Source: Chamaecrista fasciculata (taxonomy: Eukaryota; Streptophyta; Magnoliopsida; Fabales; Fabaceae). From it: 64,000 bases of DNA. Position numbers and translations under genes: made by a program. Location: contig QANZ01054673.1 of assembly GCA_003254925.1 (NCBI GenBank), positions 1 through 64,000 on the forward strand, given 5' to 3'. Position 1 is the first letter of the stretch. Every line of letters starts with the position of its first letter. Below are positions 24,397 through 35,655 of this stretch, piece after piece. The notes under the pieces were generated by a model, which worked only from the letters and a program-made list of their open reading frames with translations, had not been told where the DNA came from and did not search any database.

Positions 24397-24580
24397 TTCT
24401 TTGACAAGTTCTTTCTCTCAATAATTGGAATAGTCAAAGAAAGAGGTCAAATAGTACTTTAAAATTTGGTATCAATGTTTTGATCAAATTCTTTGACAAG
24501 TTCTTTCTCTCAATAATTGGAATAGTCAAAGAAAGAGGTCAAATAGTACTTTAAAATTTGGTATCAATGTTTTGATCAAA
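24397..24580. repeat. Perfect 92-bp tandem duplication
   Basis: Units 24397-24488 and 24489-24580 are identical by eye, each starting TTCTTTGACAAGTTC and ending TTTTGATCAAA. Lack of divergence implies a very recent duplication or an assembly duplication. Confidence 0.9.
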
Positions 24581-25858
24581 TTCACCGTGAGAATACCATT
24601 TGACCTTTTATCTTGGCAATTCCAATTAGACAAAAAAAATAACATGTTTAGGGTAACTCTTAACTCCAATTTCATCTCATTCATACTTGTTTTCTTGAAA
24701 TGAGAGATATCATCAATTTTATCAAACAATCACCCCAATTTTGGTCCCAATTTCAAGCTCAATTTAACTTTGTTTGTTGACGAATTCAACTTGATAGAGA
24801 AATATCATGTAGCTTTGGTTTCGTCGCATTCAAATTTAAAACGAGAGAAATTTAACTATATACAATACTTAGGGACCGACCATGAAAATTATTAAGAATT
24901 AAGATGAATATTTTATAGAATATTAAAGGGCAAAATGAAAAAAAAAAATATTAAAGATAAAAAAAATTGAAGGTAAACATATAGGATCGAAATGAAGCTT
25001 TGGCCAAAAATATTGTTGCGGATATTTTACTCCATTCTTTATTCTCTAATGAATCTTCACAGGCTCTTTGATTTTCCGGCTTTTCTTGAAGCTTTTCTCC
25101 TTTTATTTTCCTAACTTTTCTCTTTCTCTTTTTTCACCTTTTTTTTTTCTTTGGACAAGCTTTTGTCTTCTTTGAGTTTCAGATATTTTATTTTGTAGGG
25201 TTTTTTTTTGTATTGACATGAACTTATCAGTGAACATGTTTGGTTCCCAAGCATGACCTATCAAAAGTCGTATATGTGTATTCAATATTAAAGAGAAATT
25301 TTATTTTGTAATTTTAAAAATTTATATAAAAAATAAAATTTAATTATCGAATTTGAAAATATTTTTTAAAAATGTATAAATATTAACTATTTAGTCTATA
25401 AAGTATTATTCATTAAGACTAAATTGTAGTTCAAAAGCAGCTCAGACTGTCCGGATTGACTTGGAACCAATTGAATTGATCATCCTAATTGGATCGGATT
25501 CTATCTAATTCATATTTTTTTCGAGTCAATTCATTGGTCCAGGTTTCAATTGTCAACCATCCAGTCCATTTTCACCTAGACTGAAAAAAGAAAAGGAGAA
25601 AAACTAAAACTAAAGTACCGCATTAAAGCCTCCCCACTAGGGCAACCGAACTTGAAGCCTCCAACAAATTGGTTTAAGTTGTCGCCTTAACATTAAGATT
25701 CTTTGTCAATTTGGAGTTGATGATCACCTCAATTGCACTAAATTACTAAATTGAGATGCAATACTTAGTCCCGGTTGATCCTTAGAAAAATGACCTCCTA
25801 TAATTTTCATCCAGGTATAGCAACTTGGCCTAGGCCTTTTGTATTGTTAGTGTTTTAA
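24581..25858. other. AT-rich spacer
   Basis: No gene recognised. It contains T-rich and A-rich runs and a possible right arm of an old fold-back around 24870-25007. The last ~50 bases lead to the Mutator-like element. Confidence 0.4.
25850..25858. repeat. 9-bp target duplication, left (GTGTTTTAA)
   Basis: Matches 26919-26927 (TTGTTTTAA) at 8 of 9 bases. A 9-bp duplication is the hallmark of Mutator-like elements. Confidence 0.7.
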
Positions 25859-26918
25859 GGCCAAAGTCCTATTTTAGTCCCTTAGTTATGCTCCATGTTC
25901 CAAATTGGTCCCTCAGTTATTTTTCGTTCCATATTGGTCCCTCAGTTTTCCAAAAATTAGCACAATTGGTCTCTTAAACGTTTTCCATTCATTTTTCCGT
26001 TAATAAATAAGACAAAATTGATTTTTAACACCTAAAAGTTTGAATTTTTGCATTAAGGACCTTTTTCTCTATAATAGAACCAAAATGTAAGAAAGAAGAA
26101 ATAACTGGGAGTTTTAGTTTATTTTACACTTTTTTTCTCTCCCACTATGAAGTCACATTATCAACGCCTTGTCACCGCTGTCGCCGAGAACTGCTTCCAT
26201 TGTCGACAACGATTTAATCCTTACAATCAGCCAGAGCAGGGCCGTTCGAGGGCGAAGCGAGAGTTCTGAGTGAGGAAGAGAGCTTTGGGAGTTCTCGGAG
26301 GGAGAATCGCTTCGGGGTCATTAAGGTTTTGGGGTAGATCGTTCAGGGAGGAGATGCTGGAGAAGCACGAGGCCGTGAAGCACATGACATTGCAGACAAT
26401 TCTGATGGCGGCGACGACGGCCGTGGAAGGGACAGATTGGGGTTTTGGTGCCGATGATGAGAGTGAGGAAGAGAATGGCGAAGAGAGAAATGGTGGCGAC
26501 AAGGGGCTTTCGATTGGAGGACTTGGGTTGAGGGGATTGATCTCTAGTGTCGTCGAAGGGAGCGGCGGCAATGGAGGAGGGAGGTCGGTAATTGGTCATG
26601 GCGTTTCGGCGGAGAGAGAGATAATAGAGAGGAAGAAGTTATATTTTTGTTTAAATTCAATTATAATCTTAAATTATTTTTTGTTCTTATGTTTTGATCC
26701 TATTATAAAAAGAAAATGATCTTAATGTAAAAAACTAAAACTTTTGGGGTTGAAAGTTTATTTTTCCTTTTTCTTAACGGAAAAATGGATGGAAAACGTT
26801 TGAGGGACCAACTATGTCAAGTTTTAGAAAACTGAGGGACCAATATGGAGCGAAAAATAACTGAGGGACCAATTTGAAACATGAAACATAATTGAGGGAC
26901 CAAAATAGGACTTTGGCC
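25859..26918. mobile_element. Pack-MULE-like element, 1060 bp, carrying a host gene fragment
   Basis: Long terminal inverted repeats of about 190 bp start GGCCAAAGTCCTATTTTAGT and end as the complement, ...ATAGGACTTTGGCC. They contain three or more repeats of TTGGTCCCTCAGTTAT. The element is flanked by a 9-bp duplication (8/9). The middle (about 26200-26640) is GC-richer than the surroundings and holds a pectin methylesterase-like fragment. There is no transposase, so it is non-autonomous. Related elements are at 28709-30102 and 33276-40845. Confidence 0.8.
26227..26599 (-). pseudogene. Captured pectin methylesterase/PMEI N-terminal fragment
   Basis: The minus-strand frame starting at 26599 encodes a short polar N-terminus (MTNYRPPSS...), then RKPLVATISLFAILFLTLII, a membrane anchor. 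A second frame then continues with CNVMCFTASCFSSISSLN and NDPEAI, which resembles the first Cys-containing helix of the PMEI domain of type I pectin methylesterases. The two parts are out of frame with each other, so a frameshift separates them. The catalytic esterase domain is absent. In intact relatives the PMEI domain blocks or guides processing of the enzyme that de-esterifies wall pectin. Identification rests on motif pattern and could be tested by a protein search. Confidence 0.6.
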
Positions 26919-26927
26919 TTGTTTTAA
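26919..26927. repeat. 9-bp target duplication, right (TTGTTTTAA)
   Basis: Pairs with 25850-25858 at 8 of 9 positions. Confidence 0.7.
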
Positions 26928-28047
26928 TTATAATTGAAATATATATCAAGGTCAATTGAATCAAATAATTTTATAATGATATCATCCATTAGAAATGGGA
27001 TAATAACAAATTTTAAATTCTTCAAAGAGCCTTATATATTGCAGTTCACTTAATTCACAATTTAATAATTTATTTTTGGTATTCTTTAGCTTCCATCTTG
27101 TAAATTTATAAATACTAGTTTATATTGATAATATGAGAAAGTGTGAATACTTGTTTGAATTTGTGAATATCTATTTTTTCTACAATATAATATAAGGATT
27201 TCTAATCAATTTCATGTTTAAATTTGATTTCTTATGACTTAGTATGTGTACAAGAGATTTGTTTGATTGATGTATGTGTAAATATATACATATATTTATA
27301 ATTTTTCTAATTTTACTAGGCCAACCGAGTTTTTAGTGACCCAACGGTTAAAACAGTGACCTGTCCACCCCGAGCTCTTATTCGAGTCAATGACCGGTCT
27401 GAATTTTCGAACTATATAAATAACTATTGTTTGAGAGATCAATTTTTCTCTTACAAAAATCAATTCTGTAATCTTTAAAGAATCATTTTTGGTACCAAAT
27501 AATTAATATTTTTTTAATATATATATATATTTAAAAATTAAAACATAATTTTAAGAAAAATCCAAATATTTAAAAATACATTTATTCAAACACCTATGAA
27601 ACTTTCATATAATTTTATCACCTACAATTATATGTTTTGCATTACTAATTCTTATTAATTTATTATAAATAACATTTGTATTTTTGTAAGTAATTCAAAA
27701 TATGACAAACATAAATATACAAATATAATAAAGCTATCTTCTAGTTTGGCCAAAAAAAATAAAGCTATCTTCTAAGAACGATGTCTTTCCATTTTATTGC
27801 ATAAATACAAGAACAAAATGTGTTGGGTAGGTGATTGTGGGGATTGGGAAAAGAATGAATAGCACTTTGAAATTTGAATATTTATAGAAGGTGGTGGGAA
27901 ATTTTGTTTTGCTCTAATCTAAACTCTAAAGTTGTAAACTAGGCAGGTTGGACATTATTTGATTAAAAGAAACGAGGGGGTCCGGATACAGTGTGTGCGG
28001 GAACATGGAAATTTGATAGATGATAACTCTAAGAGATAACATACTTT
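26928..28047. other. AT-rich spacer
   Basis: No gene or clear repeat recognised apart from a short (TA)n near 27520 and a direct repeat AATAAAGCTATCTTCTA at about 27728 and 27759. Confidence 0.4.
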
Positions 28048-28533
28048 TTGGTCACTGAATTATTGCCGAGTCAACGATTTGGTCCATAAATTGTAAGAAA
28101 ATACGAATCAGTCCTTGAGTTTTACACCACCGTCAATTTTTTGATCCCTAAATTGTAGAAAAATATGAACCAGACCTTGAATTTTACACCACTATCAACT
28201 TTTTGATCCGTAAATTGTAGAAAAATACAAATCAATCCCTGAGTTTTACACCACCGTCAACTGTTTGGTCCGTGAATCGTAGGAAAATAAAAACCAGCTC
28301 AAGGACCAAAAGGTTGATGGTAGTATAAAATTCAGACACTAATTCGTATGTTTTTACAATTTTAGGACCAAATGATTGATTGTAGTGTAAAATTCAGGAA
28401 TTGATTCGTATTTTTCTACAATTCAGGGATCAAAAGATTGATGATGGTATTAAATTCAAGCACTGATTCATATTTTCTATAGTTTAGGGACTAAATTGTT
28501 AATTCAGTAACAATTCAGTGATAAAAAATAAGT
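28048..28533. mobile_element. Fold-back element with internally repeated arms
   Basis: The left arm repeats a unit of the type TTTGGTCC(A/G)TAAATTGTAG plus GAGTTTTACACCACCGTCAA about three times. The right arm (from about 28300) is the complement, with GTAAAATTCAGG and ACAATTTAGGGACCAAA units, ending CAATTCAGTGATAAAA. The two halves would form a long hairpin. No coding sequence. Confidence 0.7.
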
Positions 28534-28708
28534 TTTCTCTAACTCTAATCAACAATCAAGATGATGGGGAAATAAAACGATGTGATTGGAGAGCGTTTCG
28601 GTGCTTGATGAAGTGGGTCTCATCCCATATAGTAGAATATTATAATGGAGGGAATTAGGGATAACATAAGTCAAAAGAAACAGCTGGACCGCTGTTAACT
28701 TGTCGGAC
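28534..28708. other. Short spacer
   Basis: Nothing recognised between the two fold-back elements. Confidence 0.4.
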
Positions 28709-28979
28709 CAACCGGTCCCCCAGTTATGCTCCTTGTTCCAAATAGGTCCCCCAGTTATTTTTTGTTCCATATTGGTCCCCCAGTTATGCAAAACTTGAAA
28801 AAGTTGGTCCCTCTAACGTTTTCCATCCATTTTTCCGTTAAAAAAAAAGGAAAAATAAACTTTCATCCCCAAAAGTTTTATTTTCTTATATTAAGGTCAT
28901 TTCCTTTTTATAATAGGATCAAAACATAAAAAAATAAAGTAAATTAAGATTTTAAGTGAATTTACCCAAAAACACAAAA

Positions 28980-28983
<4 letters not shown>

Positions 28984-29029
<46 letters not shown>
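28984..29029. repeat. (CT)n microsatellite
   Basis: About 23 CT units run directly into the N gap, which is probably why assembly stopped here. Confidence 0.95.
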
Positions 29030-29834
29030 NNNNNNNNNNNNNNNNNNNNNNNNNNNNNNNNNNNNNNNNNNNNNNNNNNNNNNNNNNNNNNNNNNNNNNN
29101 NNNNNNNNNNNNNNNNNNNNNNNNNNNNNNNNNNNNNNNNNNNNNNNNNNNNNNNNNNNNNNNNNNNNNNNNNNNNNNNNNNNNNNNNNNNNNNNNNNNN
29201 NNNNNNNNNNNNNNNNNNNNNNNNNNNNNNNNNNNNNNNNNNNNNNNNNNNNNNNNNNNNNNNNNNNNNNNNNNNNNNNNNNNNNNNNNNNNNNNNNNNN
29301 NNNNNNNNNNNNNNNNNNNNNNNNNNNNNNNNNNNNNNNNNNNNNNNNNNNNNNNNNNNNNNNNNNNNNNNNNNNNNNNNNNNNNNNNNNNNNNNNNNNN
29401 NNNNNNNNNNNNNNNNNNNNNNNNNNNNNNNNNNNNNNNNNNNNNNNNNNNNNNNNNNNNNNNNNNNNNNNNNNNNNNNNNNNNNNNNNNNNNNNNNNNN
29501 NNNNNNNNNNNNNNNNNNNNNNNNNNNNNNNNNNNNNNNNNNNNNNNNNNNNNNNNNNNNNNNNNNNNNNNNNNNNNNNNNNNNNNNNNNNNNNNNNNNN
29601 NNNNNNNNNNNNNNNNNNNNNNNNNNNNNNNNNNNNNNNNNNNNNNNNNNNNNNNNNNNNNNNNNNNNNNNNNNNNNNNNNNNNNNNNNNNNNNNNNNNN
29701 NNNNNNNNNNNNNNNNNNNNNNNNNNNNNNNNNNNNNNNNNNNNNNNNNNNNNNNNNNNNNNNNNNNNNNNNNNNNNNNNNNNNNNNNNNNNNNNNNNNN
29801 NNNNNNNNNNNNNNNNNNNNNNNNNNNNNNNNNN
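29030..29834. other. Assembly gap (805 N)
   Basis: All bases are N. Any open frame across it is an artefact. Confidence 1.
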
Positions 29835-30102
29835 TAAATTCACTTAAAATCTTAATTTACTTCATTTTCTTATGTTTTGATCCTATTATAAAAAGAAAAG
29901 GACCTTAATATAAGAAAATAAAACTTTTGGGGATGAAAGTTTATTTTTCCTCTTTTTTTAACGGAAAAATGGATGAAAAACGTTAGAGGGACCAACTTTT
30001 TCAAGTTTTGCATAACTGGGGGACCAATATGGAACAAAAAATAACTGGGGGACCTATTTGGAACAAGGAACATAACTGGGGGACCAAAATAGAACTTTGG
30101 CC

Positions 30103-30184
30103 AAATATATATATTGTATTTGTTGTATAACAAAAATTCAAGAGAAATGAAAGAAAAGGGATGTATAATATAAGATTGGTATAA
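30103..30184. other. Short spacer
   Basis: AT-rich; nothing recognised. Confidence 0.4.
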
Positions 30185-30485
30185 AAGTATTGTTTAGTCT
30201 CTAAACTTTATATTAAGTTTTAATTTCGTTCTCAATATTTTTTTGTTGTTAATTTCATCTTAATATTTTATATTTTAGTCAGTGTCATTCTTTGTTCTCA
30301 CTATGAAAAATATTAACGACGAATTCTACGTGACTAATAAAGATTGTTATAATTTATTAAAAGAATTTAGTCAATAGATAAAATTGACTAAAATATGAAA
30401 TATTGAGGACGAAATTGATAACAAAAAAATATTGATGATGAAATTAAAAAAATTATATAAAATTTAGGGACCAAAAGAATGCTTT
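30185..30485. mobile_element. Fold-back MITE
   Basis: The left arm (GTTTAGTCTCTAAACTTTAT, TTTCGTTCTCAATATT) pairs with the right arm (AATATTGATGATGAAATT, AAATTTAGGGACCAAAAG). The centre is around 30340. No coding content. Confidence 0.6.
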
Positions 30486-30864
30486 TGTTAATAATGTTTT
30501 TTGTTTATCATTTATGTATAATTAATGACTTTCCAATTCATAACAAGCTCTTTCTATGCAGTTCTTTGTGGTTACTGGTTATCATCTCTGTGTTGTTGTT
30601 GGAGTTTTGGGAGCCTGTCTACATAACTCCAGCTTAATTCCACCATTTGAGCTCCATGCATTGATTGTTAGGCGTTAGCTATGCTAAGACATGAATATTG
30701 GGATCATCACTAGTGATGGGGTAGTATGGTGCAATAGGGCATTTGAGAAATTTTATTGTTTTCAATTATTAGAGCGGATTCACTACTTGAACTTGACTCT
30801 ACATAATCAAATAATTTTTTTAGGATAATTATGTTCACACAGTCCCCGGGCAGGGGTGGAATCA
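30486..30864. other. Spacer
   Basis: No gene recognised. The sequence is a little less AT-rich at 30560-30720 but has no supported frame. Confidence 0.35.
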
Positions 30865-30873
30865 AAATTTTTA
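30865..30873. repeat. 9-bp target duplication AAATTTTTA (left)
   Basis: Identical to 31304-31312. Confidence 0.85.
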
Positions 30874-31303
30874 GGGTAAATTACACTTTGATACCCTGTG
30901 GTTTGACCCTATTTCACTTTGGTATCCTGTGGTTTGAAACTTGACACTTTGGTACCCTGTGGTATTCTCCATTAACACTTTGGTACCCTTTAGAGCTATT
31001 TTGTAATTTTAACCATAATAAATTTTGCAAGAATTACATATTGACCCCAAAAAAATTTTAAATTTTTCATTTTAGTCCTTATATAATATGTATCCAGGGA
31101 CCTATTTGTAATTTTTTGAAAATTTTTTAGGGTCAATATGTAATTTTTGCAAAATTTGTTATGGTTAAAATTAAAAAATAGCTCCAAAGGGTACCAAAGT
31201 GTTAATGGAGAATACCACAAGGTACCAAAGTGTCAAGTTTCAAACCACAGGGTACCAAAGTGAAATAGGGTCAAACCACAGGGTACCAAAGTGTAATTTA
31301 CCC
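30874..31303. mobile_element. MULE-type MITE, 430 bp
   Basis: The TIR begins GGGTAAATTACACTTTG and the other end is the complement CAAAGTGTAATTTACCC. Each arm carries several GGTACCCTGTGGTTTGA-type repeats over about 200 bp, so almost the whole element folds on itself. It has perfect 9-bp duplications on both sides. Sister copies are at 53003-53429 and 54459-54887. Confidence 0.88.
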
Positions 31304-31312
31304 AAATTTTTA
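31304..31312. repeat. 9-bp target duplication AAATTTTTA (right)
   Basis: Identical to 30865-30873. Confidence 0.85.
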
Positions 31313-31375
31313 TATGGAAAAAATTTATATTAAGTTTTTTATATTTTTGTCATCAAGTTCCTCCCATCCTATAAA

Positions 31376-31712
31376 GCATGGACACTGACATGGATACGGG
31401 ACACGATACGGACACGGACACACTGACACGCTAGATTCTTAAAATTATATGACACGACACGACATATATTTATATATAAAAATAATTAAAAATTCATAAA
31501 TTTGATGAATTTTAAAAATTACAATATAAATTCATTATATATGTCATATGTGATATTATTTTCTATTATTTATCATGATAAAGTCAAAAAAATTGATTTT
31601 ATATTCTGAAATTTATAAATATGTGTCGTGTGGTGTCGTACGGGTGTCGGACACGGACACGTGTCTGACAGCGACACGCTATCAAAATGAAGTGTCCATG
31701 TTTCATAGCTCT
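31376..31712. mobile_element. Fold-back element with GACACGGACACG ends
   Basis: The left arm (GCATGGACACTGACATGG, GGACACGGACAC) and the right arm (GTGTCGGACACGGACACG, ACGCTATCAAAATGAAGTGT) are inverted copies. The centre is AT-rich. A related, truncated copy is at 40865-41109. Confidence 0.65.
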
Positions 31713-32313
31713 CATCACAAGTTTTAATTATATTTTTTCTCTTCAATGATTGGTTATGCAAAAAATTGTGTTTAATATTCTCTCTCTACCATGATTGGTT
31801 ATGTATAAATTTTTTGCCACATGTCAAATGTCAGATGTTTAAGGTAAATACACACAGACTAAGGAAATGATCAACTCACCTAAAATAAAGAGAAAAATGA
31901 GATAAAAAGACCAAACTATCCCTGTTAAATACTTGAAAAGTGTTTATTCATTTATGGCTCTACTATCTTTAATAGGGATAGAATAGTAAAAAAATAATTA
32001 ATGTTCTCTTGAAATTGTAAAACATCAGATATTTTGGAATAAAAAAAATTCTCTAGAAAAGAAGATATACAAAAACGGAGGGAGTAAGGAACTTGAGCTA
32101 AGTTTTGTTGTTTTTATAATGGGAGGCCAATAATCTTTTTTAACTATCATATATATTATCAACATATAAATATATAGAATAATATATATATATATATATT
32201 AAAATTACTAAATTCTTTTCTAAAAAATAGAAAAACTAACATTGAGAAGAAGTGGTAAATAAGTCAATTCGAAAAATGTCTCAAATTAAAGACGGTTGAG
32301 AGTTTAACCGAGT
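31713..32313. other. Spacer with MITE debris
   Basis: AACGGAGGGAGTA near 32076 resembles the terminal CTCCCTCCGT motif of Stowaway-type MITEs, but its partner end was not found. There are two ATGATTGGTTATG direct repeats (31746 and 31791) and a short (AT)n near 32185. No gene. Confidence 0.35.
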
Positions 32314-32582
32314 TCTAGGGTTTGTTTGGATACTATGAAGGGGAAAGGAGGGAAGGAGAGGGGAGATTAATCTCTCTCTACTCTCCTCTTTGTTGGAAAC
32401 GTAGTTCCTCCTTCAAAATATCTCAATTTTGAGTATTTGTAATTTGTGAAAAAGGAAGAGGAAGAAGAATTAAAAGTTAATCCATCAATTATCTCTCCTC
32501 AAATCTTCAATTTTTCTAAAAAGGGTGAGAGGTTTCCCCTCCTTTTCTCCCTCAATATCTTCAATCCAAACAAAGTCCTAGG
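32314..32582. mobile_element. Fold-back MITE with CTAGGGTTTGTTTGGAT ends
   Basis: CTAGGGTTTGTTTGGAT at the left pairs with ATCCAAACAAAGTCCTAG at the right. The interior is purine-rich then pyrimidine-rich (GGGAAAGGAGGGAAGGAGAG and CTTTTCTCCCTC). This is a common plant hairpin element type. Confidence 0.65.
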
Positions 32583-33266
32583 GAAGGAATTAGGGATTTA
32601 ACAACATCCATTCACAAAAATAATCATGTCAAGATAATTATGCAAAAATAAAGTGGTAAAAAAATTAAATTAAATCATCCTTAGAATAAAAAGAAAATTA
32701 AGAAAGAAATAGAATGATAAAATTAAATTAAATTAACAAGAATGAGAATAAATAACAAGAAAAAAATAATTATTATACAAAAAGTGAAATAATAAGAACA
32801 ATAAAAGAATAATAAATAATTATGAAATGAATAATAACAATAATAATTTACAAAAAAAGAGAGAAAAAAATAAAGAATAATAAGTTTTAATAAAAGAAAA
32901 AAACTAAAGTTTAATTAAATAAATAAATGAGAATAATAAATTTCAAGAAATAAGAGAAAAAGAAAATAAAATTACAAAAACAAGAGATAAAAATAAAGAC
33001 GGAATAAAAAGAAATATTTACAAGATTGAACTTGATTAAAGTGAAAACCTAAGATTTATGTACTAAATTAAATTATAAAATTTACCCAAGTATTTATTAT
33101 CATTTTATTAAAATAAAAACTGAATTTTGAATTTCAAAAAATTTCAATAAAATTTGAGTTGACAAATTTATTTTCAAAATTTGGTCAGTTTTTACTTTTT
33201 AAACATATTAACCTCTTTCTCCGGGTGATTTTGTATGAAATATATCTGGTGATTTTGTATGATATA
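32583..33266. other. A-rich low-complexity tract
   Basis: Dominated by A with AATAA, AAGAAA and AATAAT phrases for about 450 bases; cytosine is nearly absent. No gene. Confidence 0.6.
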
Positions 33267-33275
33267 TATCTATAA
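33267..33275. repeat. 9-bp target duplication TATCTATAA (left)
   Basis: Matches TATCTATGA at 40846-40854 with one mismatch. Confidence 0.75.
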
Positions 33276-33568
33276 GGCCAAAGTCCTATTTTGGTCTTTC
33301 AATTATGCTCAATGTTCCAAATTGGTGCCTCAGTTATTTTTCGTTCTATATTGATCCCTCAGTTTTCCAAAACTTGGCACAGCTGGTCCCTCAAATGTTT
33401 TCCACCCATTTTTCTGTTAAAAAAGGGAAAGATAAACTTTCATCCCCCAATAGTTTTATTTTCTTATATTAAGGTCCTTTTCTTTTTATAATAGGATCCA
33501 AACGTAAGAAAAAGAAATAAATTAAAATTTTAACTGAATTTGCCCAAAAACACAATTTCTCTCTCTCT

Positions 33569-33928
33569 CGCTTCAATCTCCCGAATGTTTCTTATATCTC
33601 CCCACCAAATCTGTTTTTACTCAGATCCAAGAAAGTTAGATTGGTCAAAATTAATAGGATCTCTGGGATGTTCTTTGTGAAATTGTTGTTAGACAAGCAT
33701 AATGCTTGAAGGCTTAAAATGGATCCCAATTCAAATGGAATGTCCCCATAAAACTTGTTCCCAAGAAGATTCAAAATTTCGAGATTCTTAGAGTTACTTA
33801 CATTCTTCGGAGCATTCCCCATAAACCAATCGTCGGAAACATCAAGAATTTTAAGGTCACAACTTTTAGGGAAATTCTCTGAAGGGATAAGCCCAGTGAG
33901 GTTATTCTCCGAAACTGAAAACCCCTTT
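33569..33928 (-). pseudogene. Captured LRR receptor-kinase fragment, downstream part
   Basis: The minus-strand frame shows at least five leucine-rich repeats, for example NLEILNLLGNKFYGDIPFEL and NLTFLDLSKNRFGGEI, at the regular 22-25 residue spacing of plant extracellular LRRs (LxxLxLxxNxFxGxIP). It ends at TAA 33592-33594, but LRR homology continues in frame (ETFGRLK), so this stop is a nonsense mutation after capture. The repeats resemble the ectodomain of the NILR1/At1g74360-type receptor kinases; that identity is from memory of the family. There is no kinase domain. The upstream part is at 40443-40577. Confidence 0.75.
33924..33928. repeat. 5-bp target duplication CCTTT (left)
   Basis: Identical to 40443-40447. 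Confidence 0.85.
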
Positions 33929-35199
33929 TGTCACGACACAAACCTAGGCACGTGACCGGCACGAAATGCAAGAAGAATCTCACATTTCGTAAGCCAACAA
34001 TTAAAAGAAATCACATGTTAAACTAAAGTTACATAACTGATATTGTCATCTACAAATTTTCTATAACAAATCTTACACAATCAAACATCATGCCTGTGAA
34101 TTTATTGAGCAGCTCTAGAGTATAATAATATAAATAATGTACAACCTGGCACACACGAACAATATGTATTTCTCCTTCTAAGAAAATGTCACCTGCTCAA
34201 CACTTCCCACCTTCTAAACCTGCATCTAAAAAATATTAAGTGGAGGGGGATGAGTTTTGCAACTCAGTGAGCGGCTAAACCATTCCAATCGTGGTGTTGG
34301 GCACCACCACGTAAGGAGAGAGCTGCCAACAAGGAGAACATTCATTAACAAGAATAACTTATAACAACATCCGTTTAACCAAATAATTCTAATATATGCA
34401 ATGATTAAAACTTAATTCAAATAAAAAGGCTTAACAATTCAACTATAGGTAGGAAGTGAGCTTTTAAAAGAAATTGAAATATAAGAACAACAATGAGTTC
34501 AGAAAACCTTATGGCACAAAGGAACTTCAAAGAGAAACATACTTAAAAAAATGTATTTAAAAAGAAATAAAGTTTGCATAAAGTTTAATAAAAATCTGAC
34601 AGAATAGTTGTCATGTTTTGTTAAAGCAAAATTAGAGAACAAGATCAATTTATGAAATCGGCTTACGAAACTCCTTTCAAGAATTAGATGTATGATACAA
34701 TGAAGTATTTAAATTGTTCCAAGATGTACAATTCATAAGGATTTTGCAATTAAACTCTTTAAGATCATTGAGTGAAAGAATGACTCATTAGTGATTTAAA
34801 AACTAAGTAAAATATCACGATGTTAGAAATAAAAATCTCATTTCAATCATACTTGTAGAAATTTTGAAGAATCAAGCCTTGGATAAGTTATTTTAAACAA
34901 AAGTAACATTTCCAACTAAGAATTTATGTACAATCATGAACAACCAAATGATCATTACATCAATAGAATCTACATGTGGTGTAGCCAACAACACAATAAT
35001 AATCCAATTGATACCATCCCAAACATCAAAGATATAAACTACATTTAGTGTCACTTGTGTCAGTATTTAACATTACAAAATCCTCAATTCATAAACAATA
35101 ATATTCCAATGCAACCAAGATTTAGAAGTTCATGCACCACATAATCACAGGTATATCACGTTATTGATACTTCAATTCTTTCTCCAACAATAGAAAGCG

Positions 35200-35460
35200 C
35201 ACACAACATTATCTTAACCCGTGGGGATCGCACACAACTTTATCTCGCCCATAGGGAGTTTACACAACATTGTCTCAACCCGTGGGGACCGCACACAGCT
35301 TATCTCATCCATCGGGATCGCACACAACATTATTTCAACCCGTGGGGACCGCACACAGCTTTTCTCACCCATCAGGATCGCACATAGCATTATTTCAACC
35401 CGTGAGGAATGCACACAGCTTTTCTCACCCATCGGGACCACACACAACATCATCACATTC
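35200..35460. repeat. Tandem ~31-bp repeats in LTR
   Basis: About eight units of the form CGCACACAACATTATCTCAACCC, alternating between CCCGTGGGGAC and CCCATCGGGATC versions, giving a ~62-bp dimer period. The short open frames across it on both strands are artefacts of the repeat. Confidence 0.85.
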
Positions 35461-35547
35461 ATCCCACAAATAGTCAACGATAAATCACGCACCAAAGTAA
35501 GTAAAGGGTTTCAATCAATATTACGGCTACAACTTACGAGAGAGCAA

Positions 35548-35655
35548 TCACATACAGAAACACAAACACAAACACAAATGCAAACCCAATCACAATCACA
35601 TTCACAATCACAAACACAAAAACAAGCACAAGCAAAAACACGAGCACAAGCAAAT
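35548..35655. repeat. CACAAA/CAATCA microsatellite-like tract
   Basis: Imperfect 6-bp repeats such as ACACAAACACAAACACAA and ATCACAATCACATTCACA; low complexity, non-coding. Confidence 0.85.

Larger units (their letters stand above)
28709..30102. mobile_element. Mutator-like long-TIR element with assembly gap
   Basis: The right TIR ends ...CAAAATAGAACTTTGGCC at 30102 and mirrors the left arm beginning GGTCCCCCAGTTATGC at about 28709. Arms match over roughly 270 bp up to AAATTAAGATTTTAAGTGAA beside the gap. The outermost ~18 bases of the left TIR are missing or replaced, so a target duplication cannot be checked. The interior is unknown because 805 bases are N. Confidence 0.7.

Noticed and set aside
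28962-29843. A long open frame with an Arg-Glu repeat and hundreds of unknown residues
   Set aside because: It is the CT microsatellite plus the N gap; there is no coding information.
35200-35460. CRISPR-like array
   Set aside because: Units are contiguous ~31-bp tandem repeats without unique spacers, in a plant retroelement.
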